A stretch of DNA of 64,000 nucleotides from Lignipirellula cremea. GTDB taxonomy: Bacteria; Planctomycetota; Planctomycetia; Pirellulales; Pirellulaceae. Made by a program: the position numbers and the translations under genes. Each line of letters begins with the position of its first letter. Within the stretch, counting starts at the first letter, position 1. Shown here one piece after another: positions 17,901 through 26,920 of the stretch. The notes under the pieces were generated by a model, which was not told the origin of the DNA, ran no database searches, and worked only from the letters and a program-made list of their open reading frames with translations. Location: positions 7,855,001 through 7,919,000 of the forward strand of contig NZ_CP036433.1 of the NCBI RefSeq assembly GCF_007751035.1, in the 5' to 3' direction.

Positions 17901-18536
17901 TCAGCGGATGCCCAGAATCTTATGCGTTTGCAGACTCAACCGCCAATGAGGATGGCGCCGGCAGTATTCCATCGCCTGCTCCGTGTTCTGCTCGGCAGTG
18001 GGACTATCCAGCGGCTGCAGATAAAAGTGGCGAAAATCCAGCCCCACAAAGTCGGCCGGATCCAGGTTCGCCTGGGGGTACACCAGTTTGAGTTCGTCCC
18101 CCTGGGTAATCGCCAGGCGGGCGCCCGCTTTGGGACTGACGCACACCCAGTCAAAGGCGGCGGGCAAGGGCAGGGTGCCGTTGGTTTCCAGCGCGACTTC
18201 CAGCCCTGCGTGGTGCAACGCCTCCAGCAAAGCGGCGTCCGCCTGAAGTAACGGCTCGCCGCCGGTCAGCACGACAAACGGTCGTTCGGCGTGATCCTGC
18301 GGCCAGTGCTGCAGCACGGCCTCGGCCAGATTGGCCGCCGTTTCAAATCGACCTCCGCCGGGGCCATCGATGCCGACGAAATCGGTGTCGCAGAAACCAC
18401 AAACGGCCCTCGCGCGATCGGCTTCCCGACCCGTCCACAGATTGCAGCCTGTCAGACGGCAGAAGACCGCCGGTCGACCGGTCTGGGCCCCTTCCCCCTG
18501 GAGGGTGAAGTAGATTTCTTTCACAGAGTACGCCAT
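17901..18536 (-). CDS. queE: 7-carboxy-7-deazaguanine synthase, radical SAM
   Basis: Converts 6-carboxy-5,6,7,8-tetrahydropterin to 7-carboxy-7-deazaguanine, the step before PreQ0 in queuosine synthesis. The 211-residue length is normal for QueE. Iron-sulfur ligands follow the QueE pattern C31-x14-C46-x2-C49 (CNLW...CGFCD), with the substrate-binding LQGEG near residue 12 and the SAM-binding LTGGEPLL at about 90. No other queuosine gene lies nearby. The gene is preceded by about 220 bp of non-coding DNA before the LysM gene. Confidence 0.96.
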   Translation of the reverse strand: MAYSVKEIYFTLQGEGAQTGRPAVFCRLTGCNLWTGREADRARAVCGFCDTDFVGIDGPGGGRFETAANLAEAVLQHWPQDHAERPFVVLTGGEPLLQADAALLEALHHAGLEVALETNGTLPLPAAFDWVCVSPKAGARLAITQGDELKLVYPQANLDPADFVGLDFRHFYLQPLDSPTAEQNTEQAMEYCRRHPHWRLSLQTHKILGIR

Positions 18537-18734
18537 TTCCCAATCCTAAGCAGAACGCCGCTTGCTGTTAAGACCCTGTCGCTCCGTCATCTGGCTGCCG
18601 TATTGGCGCTTTCCTTAGCCCTTGCATCAACGGCCCCTTATTGAATTACTGGAGCCATCCCGGCGACCGGGCCGATGGTAGGGAAACAGGCAATGCCCCA
18701 GCCCCAACTGCCCCTTATGCAGGAGGATCATCTC

Positions 18735-19139
18735 GTGGGCTCTGGACTTTTGTTACTGGCGTTACTTTCCACGTATGCGGCCGCTCCCGTCGAAACGGTC
18801 ATTGGCGAATCCGTCGATCTGATTGAGATCAATCATTTCTACGATGAACAAGGCCGCCTGGTCTTTGACCAGGTCATCTTTTACGACTGGTCGGAAGAAC
18901 GGTCCTGTTACGCGGTTCGCGCCTGGCGCCTGCTGAAAAAGCGGGAACAGGCCCCCACCCGCGACTGGCGAACAGGCGATTATCGAGCGATGTGGCGCGA
19001 CGGCGAAACGCTTCGCGAAATCCGCTCTCCCGCCATGCGGATCAGCTGGACGCAGTACGACCCCGAACTGCGCAACCGGGAGATTCTGCCCAAAGAAGAC
19101 CGCCGCGACTTCGTCAAGGTTCACCCCAAACCTCGCTGA
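18735..19139 (+). CDS. Small secreted hypothetical protein
   Basis: A 134-residue protein with a signal peptide (MGSGLLLLALLSTYAAAPVET) and a compact charged domain rich in Trp, Asp and Arg (FYDWSEERSCYAVRAWRLLKK, MWRDGETLREI). The start is GTG 18735, set by AGGAGGA at 18721-18727 seven nt upstream; an upstream ATG at 18675 in the same frame lacks this. I do not recognise the family. It converges with the next gene at a distance of 55 bp. Confidence 0.75.
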   Translation: MGSGLLLLALLSTYAAAPVETVIGESVDLIEINHFYDEQGRLVFDQVIFYDWSEERSCYAVRAWRLLKKREQAPTRDWRTGDYRAMWRDGETLREIRSPAMRISWTQYDPELRNREILPKEDRRDFVKVHPKPR

Positions 19140-19194
19140 CGAAGCAGCCAACACGAACCGGCGGGCCTGGCCCCTGCCTTTACTGCCCGGCGCG

Positions 19195-19743
19195 TCAGCG
19201 CTGGGCGTCGTAGGCCGGGTTCAGCTGGTAATGGATCGTCCCTTTGATGGCGTACGGCTGGCCGTCGTATTCGGCCTCGATCGTAACCGGTTCATCGGCA
19301 GGCAGCGTTTTGTCCAGTCCTTTTTCGCGACCCGCATAAATACGCTCCGGATCGCGCGGCAGCGTCAGCAGGGTCTCTTCGATATCGCCAAACGGCGCCT
19401 GCCAGCCTTTCAAATGCTGCTTGCCGGCCATCGGCACGCCACTGGGGAACCAGCCGTACACCTTGCCGCCGAGCAGCTTCTTCCCGCTGACCAGCCGGTC
19501 GTTGCTGTAAATCATGGCGAGGACCAGCGGTTTGTCGCTGCTGTTTTTGACAAAGTGACGCACGCCCAGGTCGTCGCTGACCTTCCGGACCGTCACGCCC
19601 GGCGGCAGGGATTTGGCGTCAATCGAGAGCGTATAGCTGTAGCGGGAAGGCGGCGGCGCCGGTTTCCCGGGCCGCTGCGCCGCGGCCGCCGCTGCGAAGA
19701 ACGTCGACGCCAGGACGGCGGAGCAAAGCAGTACCAATCGCAT
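19195..19743 (-). CDS. Small secreted hypothetical protein downstream of cstA
   Basis: A 182-residue protein with a signal peptide (MRLVLLCSAVLASTFFAAAAAAQ) and a beta-rich domain of unknown family, with WFPSGVPMAGKQHLKGW and DRLVSGKKLLGG as distinctive blocks. ATG 19743 has GGGAGAA upstream. It begins 31 bp after the cstA stop on the same strand, so it is likely co-transcribed with cstA. Its role is unknown; a periplasmic partner of the transporter is only inference from position. Confidence 0.72.
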   Translation of the reverse strand: MRLVLLCSAVLASTFFAAAAAAQRPGKPAPPPSRYSYTLSIDAKSLPPGVTVRKVSDDLGVRHFVKNSSDKPLVLAMIYSNDRLVSGKKLLGGKVYGWFPSGVPMAGKQHLKGWQAPFGDIEETLLTLPRDPERIYAGREKGLDKTLPADEPVTIEAEYDGQPYAIKGTIHYQLNPAYDAQR

Positions 19744-19774
19744 GGAGTTCTCCCAGCAGGAAACAGGCGGACAA

Positions 19775-21664
19775 TCAGGTCGTGGCGGGGATCTTCTTCC
19801 CCTCCTTTTTTGGCGGCAACGGGGGCAACGCTTCTTCCAAAACGCCGGCCGCTTTCGGCCAGATGAGCACCGCCTCGACGACCATCCAGATCTGCAGGGC
19901 CAGCAGCAACACGCCAAAACTGAAGAGCAGGTACTTCCCCGTCGGCAGCCAGCCGGAATCGGCGTTGAACATCTGCCACAGCATGGCCCAGACCGGCGTC
20001 AGCAGCATCAACAGCATCGGAATCACAGCAAACAGCACCGGCTTGCTGCGGCGCCACAGGTAAAACACAATCACCATAAACGCCAGACCAGCCAGCAGCT
20101 GGTTCGTCGCCCCGAATAGCGGCCACAGAATCAGCCCCCCCGTTCCCCAGTCGCCGCCTTTACTGGCGGGCATCGCCGCCAAAGCCCCCGCCAGCACCAG
20201 GGCGAACGCGGTCGCCGCATACTTGTTGGTGAGCGGGCGAATGTGCAACGTCTCCGCCAGCTCCTGCACCACATACCGCTGCAGACGTGTCGCCGTATCA
20301 AGCGTGGTGGCGGCGAAACTGGCGACCAGCACCGCGATGATGCCCACGCCGAAGTCGATCGGAATCCGCAAGGCAGTCAGGAAGTTGGCGCCGCCGTCGA
20401 TGAACGCGGCCAGCATGTACGGCAACTTCTGCGACGCCCAGCCCTTCTGGACGGTCGTCTCGCCGGTGGTTGCATTAACCGTGGTCCGGGTGTTCGGATA
20501 ATAGGCCAGCCAGGCCGCGTGACCCACGACCGGAGCGCCGGCGGCGTCGACCGCGTACTCTCGCAGGTGCGTCGTTCCGACCCCCTGCAGCTGGCCCATC
20601 CCGACTCCGGCGCAACAGGCCAGAATCACGATCACCGCCAGCCCGCCTTCCAGCAGCATCGCCCCGTAACCGACATACTGGGCGTCTTTCTCATTGGCGA
20701 TCTGCTTGCTGGTCGTGCCGCTGGCCACCAGGCAATGGAAACCGCTCACGGCCCCGCAGGCAATCGTAATGAACAGCATCGGCCAGATCGGCGGAGTATC
20801 AGCCGGCGTGTCATAGTTATAAGCCGGAGCCGAAAAAATGTCGGCCGTATTGCTCCACCCGGCCACGACCAGCCCCAGCATCAGCAACCCCAGGGCGACC
20901 ACCAGCTCATGGCTGTTGATATAGTCCCGCGGCTGCAGCAGCGTCCAGACCGGCAGCACCGAAGCGAAAAAACAGTACACAAACAGGACCAGCGTCCAGA
21001 TCACCACCGCGTCAGCCGGGTTGACCGGCAAGGAAAGCGGCAAGTAATACGCCCCGACATAAATCGCGCCGTACATCACCGCCAAAGCCAGCAGCGAAGG
21101 AACCAGCAGCCCCCCGCCGCGGCGATAAACCCAGTAACCGATCGCCACCGCCAGCGGGATCTCGATCCAGACCGACAGCACCGACTGCGGATAGAGCTTG
21201 AAAATAATCGCAATCACCAGCCCAAAAATGGCCAGCACGATCGTCAAAGCAAAGAACAAAATCAGCAGGAACAGCACCTTCGCCCGGGGGTTGATCAGCC
21301 GACCAGCAACCTCGCCGATCGTTTGCCCGCGGTTCCGCAGCGATACGACCAGCGAACCCATATCATGCACGGCGCCGACAAAAATAGAGCCGAAAATCAC
21401 CCACAGCAGGGCCGGCAGCCAGCCCCAGAACACGGCGATGGCAGGCCCCACAATGGGCCCGGTGCCGGCGATGCTGGTAAAGTGATGGCCGAAGATGATC
21501 TCTTTTTTGGTCGGCACATAATCCACGTCGTCGCGCATTTCCTCCGCGGGAACAAGCGCCTCGCCATCCAGCGAAAACACCTTTTTCGCCAGCCAGCGGC
21601 CGTACGTATGGTAAGCCAGGATAAAGCCGAAAAACGATGCAACAGCAATGAGCAGCGTGCTCAT
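19775..21664 (-). CDS. cstA: Carbon starvation protein A (peptide/pyruvate transporter)
   Basis: Polytopic inner-membrane transporter of the CstA family, linked to uptake of peptides or pyruvate in carbon-starved cells. The 629-residue protein has many hydrophobic helices, and the family blocks GHHFTSIAGTGPIVGPAIA (about residues 58-76), GAVHDMGSLVVSLRNRGQTIG, FHCLVASGTTSKQI and FGATNQLLAGLA. ATG 21664 begins the first helix; a TTG at 21700 would add 12 residues. Next gene 31 bp downstream is a secreted protein. Substrate not proven by sequence. Confidence 0.94.
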   Translation of the reverse strand: MSTLLIAVASFFGFILAYHTYGRWLAKKVFSLDGEALVPAEEMRDDVDYVPTKKEIIFGHHFTSIAGTGPIVGPAIAVFWGWLPALLWVIFGSIFVGAVHDMGSLVVSLRNRGQTIGEVAGRLINPRAKVLFLLILFFALTIVLAIFGLVIAIIFKLYPQSVLSVWIEIPLAVAIGYWVYRRGGGLLVPSLLALAVMYGAIYVGAYYLPLSLPVNPADAVVIWTLVLFVYCFFASVLPVWTLLQPRDYINSHELVVALGLLMLGLVVAGWSNTADIFSAPAYNYDTPADTPPIWPMLFITIACGAVSGFHCLVASGTTSKQIANEKDAQYVGYGAMLLEGGLAVIVILACCAGVGMGQLQGVGTTHLREYAVDAAGAPVVGHAAWLAYYPNTRTTVNATTGETTVQKGWASQKLPYMLAAFIDGGANFLTALRIPIDFGVGIIAVLVASFAATTLDTATRLQRYVVQELAETLHIRPLTNKYAATAFALVLAGALAAMPASKGGDWGTGGLILWPLFGATNQLLAGLAFMVIVFYLWRRSKPVLFAVIPMLLMLLTPVWAMLWQMFNADSGWLPTGKYLLFSFGVLLLALQIWMVVEAVLIWPKAAGVLEEALPPLPPKKEGKKIPATT

Positions 21665-21912
21665 GGAGGGGGTGCTCTCAGCAAAGGTAGAGAAGGGCAA
21701 TTGGGGTAGCCCGTTAATTTACCACACCAGGCCCACGGTCAACAACAACGCGAGCCCAAGGAAGGCGGCGTCGCTTGCCCGAGCGCGCGGGAAATGCTAA
21801 ACCACATTCAGCGCAGGCGGCATTTCGATCATCGCTTCGTCTAACGGCGATCCTCGTTTCCTCTAAAGAAAATCAGGTCGAACCTGGCTGCGAACCTCGC
21901 GGGAGAGTTTCG

Positions 21913-23955
21913 ATGCAGCGGCGATATTTGCTGGCAAAGAATTGGCAGGCAGGCGGCCTGGTGCTGGTCTGTTTGCTCGGCTGGAGTTGCTCGAAAACAA
22001 GCTCCCCGCCGCCATCGGGTTTCCCCAATGCGCAGACCGCAACAGATCCGCCGGCCAGCAGCGCGCAGGCGCCGGCAAAGGTTGCTGGCGCGCCTTTGGA
22101 ATCCGCCGACGACGAATCTGTCGAGCCGAATCCCCCCCTCCCCGCCGCGGTGATCGAGAAGCTGGTCGTCCCGCCGGCGGGCGCCGCCCCCTATGCCGTG
22201 GCCGCGCTTCCCAGCGGGCGAATGGCGATCGGCTACAACGACGGCCAGACACGGATCTGGAATACCCAGTCCGCCCAGGTCGAACAAACGCTGCCCGGCA
22301 TCGAGGGCATCGTGCAGGCTATCGCCGCTGCAGCCGATGGCAAAGTCTTGGCCGTGGCGACGGACCAGCTGGTAGTGGTCTGGGATCTCTCCGACATGGA
22401 AAAGCCGCAGGAAAAGCTCCAGATCAAGGACCATGAAACCCCGGTGATGGCGGTCGCCGTTTCACGTGACGGACAACGCCTGGCAACGGGCGGCCTTGAT
22501 GGCTCCGTGAAGATCTGGAATGCCGCCGATGGCGCCGAACTGCACGCCCTGCAGCCCGACAACCAGGGTATTGGAGGGCTGGCGTTTAATCACGACGGCA
22601 AAATCCTTGCTACCGCAGGCGGTAGCAGCGTGATTCGCCTGTGGGATACGGACCAGGGCGAGGAGATCGGCCGTCTGCAGGGGCACGCAAAAACGGTGCA
22701 ATCGCTCCGTTTTTCGCACGACGGAAAATCACTGGCAAGTTGCGACTGGAACAGCCTGGTCATTCTATGGGATGTCGCTGAGCGAAAGCCGCGGCGCTGG
22801 TTGCGGGGCCATACCCAGATCGTGTTCGATGTCGATTTCTCGCCCGACGATCAGATCCTGGTTTCCGGCGGCAGGAACGACGGCACGGTGCGGCTTTGGC
22901 AGGTGAGCAACGGCGCACCACTGCGCACGATCGAACTGGGCGGCCCTGGAAACAAGAACTACGTCAGCATTTCCCATGTTGCATTCACCAGCGACGGCGA
23001 CAAGGTTTGTGCGGCCGCCACCTTCGAGGCGTACCTCCTGTCGCTGGAGAAAATGCTCGCGGCGCCGGCGCTCGAGAACACCCTCGCGCAGCGCCTCGGT
23101 AGCATCGGCGGGACGCTCGAAGAGGGCGAGGAAACCGCGGCGACTTTTAACTATCTGCCCGTCGATGACAACGTGTTCGAGCTGCTTCGCCAGGTCAAGG
23201 ACCTGCAACGGCTGCATCTTTCCAGCAGCAAGATTTCGGACGCGGCGTTTGATGACGTCGCCAGCTTCCGCGAACTGCGATCACTGAATTTAAGCAGCAC
23301 CGCCATCAGCGACGCCGGCGTGGCAAAGCTGGCCGCGTTGCCGCATCTCGAAACGCTTGATCTGGCGTTCACAGCCATCACCGACAAGGGGCTGCAGTCG
23401 ATTGCCCGCATGCCTGCCCTGATCCATCTCAATCTGCGCAGCGCCGACAACGTTACCGACGCCGGCGTCGCCCATTTGGCGCGTCTGTCGACGCTGCGTG
23501 TGTTGAATCTTGGCGGGACGGAGATCACCGACCAGGCCGTTGCCGAAGCAGCCAGCCTGGAACATCTGCAAGAGCTGTATCTGCTCGGCTGCAAAAAACT
23601 AACCAGCGCAGCGATGGCGCCTTTGGCGAAGCGACCGAGCCTGAAAACGCTGAATATCAACCTCACCCCCATCGGCGACGAAGGCCTGGCCTCCTTGGAA
23701 TCGCATCCTGGGTTAAGCGTGTTATCCCTGGCTGTCACGCCGGTAACCGACGCCGGCCTGGCGACTATCGCCACCGTCGAACAACTTACGCAGCTGAACC
23801 TGGACGGCTGCCAGAGCATCACCGACCAGGGCGTCGCGCAGCTGGCCCGTCTCAAGCAGTTAGAAACCTTATGGATCAGCGGCTGCCCTTTAGTCACCGC
23901 AGAAGCAATCGCCAAACTACAAACGGAGCTGCCCGAACTGCATATCAATCACTAA
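21913..23955 (+). CDS. WD40-repeat and leucine-rich-repeat fusion protein
   Basis: A 680-residue protein with a hydrophobic N-terminal signal and possible lipobox (LLGWSC), a Ser/Pro/Ala linker, about six WD40 blades (for example VAVSRDGQRLATGGLDGSVK and LRFSHDGKSLASCDWNSLVI), then a joining region and about 9-10 leucine-rich repeats of the 24-residue type seen in ribonuclease-inhibitor-like and AMN1-like proteins (LNLSSTAISDAGVAKLAALP). Both are binding scaffolds, probably outside the cytoplasm. ATG 21913 is chosen over the upstream in-frame start at 21775 because it begins the signal sequence. Partner is unknown. It is transcribed away from cstA. Confidence 0.88.
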   Translation: MQRRYLLAKNWQAGGLVLVCLLGWSCSKTSSPPPSGFPNAQTATDPPASSAQAPAKVAGAPLESADDESVEPNPPLPAAVIEKLVVPPAGAAPYAVAALPSGRMAIGYNDGQTRIWNTQSAQVEQTLPGIEGIVQAIAAAADGKVLAVATDQLVVVWDLSDMEKPQEKLQIKDHETPVMAVAVSRDGQRLATGGLDGSVKIWNAADGAELHALQPDNQGIGGLAFNHDGKILATAGGSSVIRLWDTDQGEEIGRLQGHAKTVQSLRFSHDGKSLASCDWNSLVILWDVAERKPRRWLRGHTQIVFDVDFSPDDQILVSGGRNDGTVRLWQVSNGAPLRTIELGGPGNKNYVSISHVAFTSDGDKVCAAATFEAYLLSLEKMLAAPALENTLAQRLGSIGGTLEEGEETAATFNYLPVDDNVFELLRQVKDLQRLHLSSSKISDAAFDDVASFRELRSLNLSSTAISDAGVAKLAALPHLETLDLAFTAITDKGLQSIARMPALIHLNLRSADNVTDAGVAHLARLSTLRVLNLGGTEITDQAVAEAASLEHLQELYLLGCKKLTSAAMAPLAKRPSLKTLNINLTPIGDEGLASLESHPGLSVLSLAVTPVTDAGLATIATVEQLTQLNLDGCQSITDQGVAQLARLKQLETLWISGCPLVTAEAIAKLQTELPELHINH

Positions 23956-24135
23956 CGGCATCGCCAAAACGGGCCCAGCGCCCGCCAGCTGCAGGCCTCC
24001 GAAAAAAGCCTACCCAATTTTTGACGATCAGCAGGTGCTGGCGTTCCAAGGTTTGGGCGGCCCCTTTTGATCCCAACAATTAATGGGTGGCCCCGCTTTC
24101 CTTGACATCGGACGAATAGGATGCTGGAGAAGATG

Positions 24136-24849
24136 ATGCCAACAGTTGTATTTAGCTTTTTGACACCAGCAAACATTCGAAGCTCAGAGATTGCGAAATC
24201 GTTCTTTGAATCCGTGAACACCGATCTCAACGGAGCTTCGTTGGGAAAGTACGGCGAAGTTGAGCCGTTGTCACGAGATTTTGCGAACGATTTGGATGGG
24301 GCGTGCAAATTGTGGGAGCAAAACCTATTCTGGAGCGAGACCCAGAGAAAAGGTTCGGGGGCGGTCCTTCATGGGACTTCACGTCGTCACACAAATCTAA
24401 GTTTCTACTTTGACACGCCAGCACCAGATGGTCCAGCCTGGATAAAATTCTTGACGTCAGTCAGCCATCTTCTCGCCGTTGATTATTCGTCGGTACACTT
24501 TTTTGATAAGAAGAGCCGAACGGAGGAAGACGAAGTGCTTGAGGGGATTACCTCCCATGACATTCAAGAGTCGCTGCCTACTATTGCCTGGGCTGGTTGC
24601 TTTGGAAAACCCTATGTCGAACTCATTGGAAAGGACGATTTTGAATCATCAGGTTTTGTGGTAGTCGAGCCAATTACGGAGAGTCTCATTTTCTGTCAAC
24701 TGACATCAGACCCTCTTGACTATATCGACAACTATGAGACGTTCCGATCACGACAGGATTCTGTGAAGTCAATCTTGGGGAAAGATTATTTTCTCGGTGC
24801 TCCGAATGCAACTGTTCCAGATTTCCAGTTTGAGCATGAGGTTGCATAA
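24136..24849 (+). CDS. Orphan protein in AT-richer DNA
   Basis: A 237-residue cytoplasmic protein (PTVVFSFLTPANIRSSEI...) with no signal, no membrane segment and no motif I recognise. Codon and base use are visibly more AT-rich than all neighbours (for example TTT, AAA, GAA codons), which suggests recent transfer. ATG 24136 has GGAG at 24126-24129 six nt upstream; in-frame ATGs at 24121 and 24133 are also possible. It could be an immunity- or defence-type orphan, but there is no adjacent toxin, so this is only a guess. Confidence 0.65.
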   Translation: MPTVVFSFLTPANIRSSEIAKSFFESVNTDLNGASLGKYGEVEPLSRDFANDLDGACKLWEQNLFWSETQRKGSGAVLHGTSRRHTNLSFYFDTPAPDGPAWIKFLTSVSHLLAVDYSSVHFFDKKSRTEEDEVLEGITSHDIQESLPTIAWAGCFGKPYVELIGKDDFESSGFVVVEPITESLIFCQLTSDPLDYIDNYETFRSRQDSVKSILGKDYFLGAPNATVPDFQFEHEVA

Positions 24850-25060
24850 CGCTGTGTTTCGAGAAGGGGGCCAGCCATAATCTGGCGATTCGAAGTCGGA
24901 TTGCAAGCCGGTTTGCGGCGTCATGCCGTGGAAATTCACTGCGGGCACAAGATGCAGGGCTTCTCGCCAGGACGGCGTTGCCACGATGACGTTGCCGCGA
25001 CCGGGAAGTTGCGGTCCGGTTGCCTGGCAGATGGCCTGCCTGGCAGATGTGGGACGCACG

Positions 25061-25089
25061 AAAAACGGCCCTTCCGAGAAAGGGCCGTT
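25061..25089 (-). terminator. Intrinsic terminator of the DUF1573 gene
   Basis: A perfect 10-bp stem AACGGCCCTT / AAGGGCCGTT with a 6-nt loop is followed on the minus strand by TTTTT. It lies 38 bp past the stop of the DUF1573 gene. Confidence 0.85.
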
Positions 25090-25126
25090 GGCGTGTTTTG
25101 TCTGGTGTGACCGCTGCGGGAGGCGA

Positions 25127-26110
25127 TTACTCTTCGATCTTGGCGGTCGCTTCGCAGACGACCGTCGCACTGCCGAGATCGGTTTCGATCACGATCTGGG
25201 CGGCCATTTCGCCCGGAGTGGCCGGAGCGGTAAAGGTGATCGGCACAAACTGCAGGGTCTTCGCTTCGCCGCTGGGCGGCTTGGCGGTGAAGCAGTCGCC
25301 GTTGCAGCGGACGTCGGTCACGCGGAAAGGTTTTTTGCCGCGAATGATCAGCTGTTTGTCGACCGTCTGGCCCGGTTTGACAACGCCGACGAACCAGGCG
25401 GCCGGGCTCAGGGTCAGCGGGCTGTTCACAATCGCTTCCACGCCAATCGGAATGGTCGGACGAGCGCGGTCGTTCGTCACCAGGTTCAGCTGGTCGCGGA
25501 GATAGCCGGCCGGGGCGTCCCCTTTGAGGGTGACGTGCATGTCGTAAACCACGCGCGATCCGCCGCGGCTGACTTCGTCCAGGCGAACCAAAAGGTTCGG
25601 GTTGGCGCTGCGCACATCGTTGATCTTCCAGTCCGTGCGGCCAGTAAAATTGACCTGCACGCGACGAGCCACTTCCGCACCCTGGTCGACCGAGCCAAAA
25701 TCGACCAGCCCGGGCTGGAAGACCACATCGCTATGGATGTAACCCTTTACGCTCAACTGGACTTCGGCGTAATACGGCTTGTCGATCGTCACCGTCAGGG
25801 TGGCGCCGCGCTGGCCGAGGAAGGTGTCGGTGTTGAAATGCGCGATCACGGCCCCTTTTTCCCACGTGTTGAGCGTGTCCTTGGTGACACGGGGCGTGGT
25901 GCAGCCGCAGCTGGTGCGGACGCCGGAAATGTGGATTGGTTCTTTGAAAATGTTCTGCAGCTCAAAGGCGTACTCGGTTTTGGCGCCGCGGGCCACATCG
26001 CCAAAATCATGCGAGGTGGCGGTGAACATTTTGCGGGCCCATTCCTGGGCGGTAGCCTGCTGGGTCAGGGCCAGAAGCAGACAGGGGGCAATCAGAAGAA
26101 AGCGAATCAT
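25127..26110 (-). CDS. DUF1573 domain protein, secreted
   Basis: A 327-residue protein with a signal peptide (MIRFLLIAPCLLLALTQQATAQ) followed by a DUF1573 domain marked by TSCGCT (residues 66-71, in GVRTSCGCTTP) and a second beta-sandwich. DUF1573 proteins are periplasmic or surface beta proteins of unknown function, widespread in Bacteroidetes and planctomycetes. ATG 26110 has GGGAG upstream. It is alone, with an intrinsic terminator after it, and divergent from the NHL gene. Function is not known. Confidence 0.88.
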   Translation of the reverse strand: MIRFLLIAPCLLLALTQQATAQEWARKMFTATSHDFGDVARGAKTEYAFELQNIFKEPIHISGVRTSCGCTTPRVTKDTLNTWEKGAVIAHFNTDTFLGQRGATLTVTIDKPYYAEVQLSVKGYIHSDVVFQPGLVDFGSVDQGAEVARRVQVNFTGRTDWKINDVRSANPNLLVRLDEVSRGGSRVVYDMHVTLKGDAPAGYLRDQLNLVTNDRARPTIPIGVEAIVNSPLTLSPAAWFVGVVKPGQTVDKQLIIRGKKPFRVTDVRCNGDCFTAKPPSGEAKTLQFVPITFTAPATPGEMAAQIVIETDLGSATVVCEATAKIEE

Positions 26111-26920
26111 GAGGTGGTCTCCCTATTGTTTCCGTCGATCAGTGAAGGCCTTGCTGCCAATGCAAGAATCGGGCCAAATGCCAGGCAGGCCCTCATTTCC
26201 TGAATCCGCGAAAGTGCGTCGAAGGAAGGTTGTAGCGTCAGGGACGTCGCACGGAACCCATTCCGAGCGACGGCGGCGGTAGCCAGTGCAGGTGGGAACA
26301 CTCGATTGGAGAATCGAGCGTTGAGGAACACTAGGTTCCATTCCGGCCTCCGTCAAAAAATCGGGTTCTGGCTTTCCCCGTTCAGGAAAAACGGGATTTC
26401 CCCGCCTGGCTCAACGGGGACCGCTACGCTCCTCAAGGATCCGGCAGGATAGTATGCCGGATACTTTGCATGATCTCACCCCCCGGTTTCCGGGTCGACC
26501 CGACGGTTCGCTGGCTATAATCGGAACATCCTATCGCACACCAAAACGCCAGGAACAGGGGGAAGAACCTGGCAGATCCGAGTGATTAATGGGTATTTAT
26601 AGGGTTCCCCAGGCGGGTGACGCTTCTTCCCTAGCTTACCGTTTTATTCCGGCTATTGTATGCTTCTGTCGGTTTTTAGGCAATTTCGTCTTGAATCGAT
26701 TTTTCGTCCCGTCCACATTGGGACTCGAATACAGTTTCTTTCGGGACAAATGCGCGATACCATAATCCAAAACATTCGTAGACACTTATGTTTTTTCGAC
26801 GCGTAGGGATTGTGTCGAATGCGTTGCGGCGGAAGGTCCGTCGCAAACTGTTTGGCGGTCGTATTTGAACACTTGTCGGCTGGAAGCATCGAGCCGTTCG
26901 CTTTTGGAGGAGTTCTCGAG
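26111..26920. other. Non-coding divergent region
   Basis: 810 bp between the DUF1573 gene and the NHLRC2-like gene. It contains one TATAAT at 26516-26521 on the plus strand, with only a weak -35 candidate upstream, and a purine-rich GGAGGAG close to the NHL start. I see no gene or repeat. Confidence 0.5.

Noticed and set aside
24136-24849. Named immunity protein family
   Set aside because: No convincing family motif and no adjacent toxin, so no family name was given.
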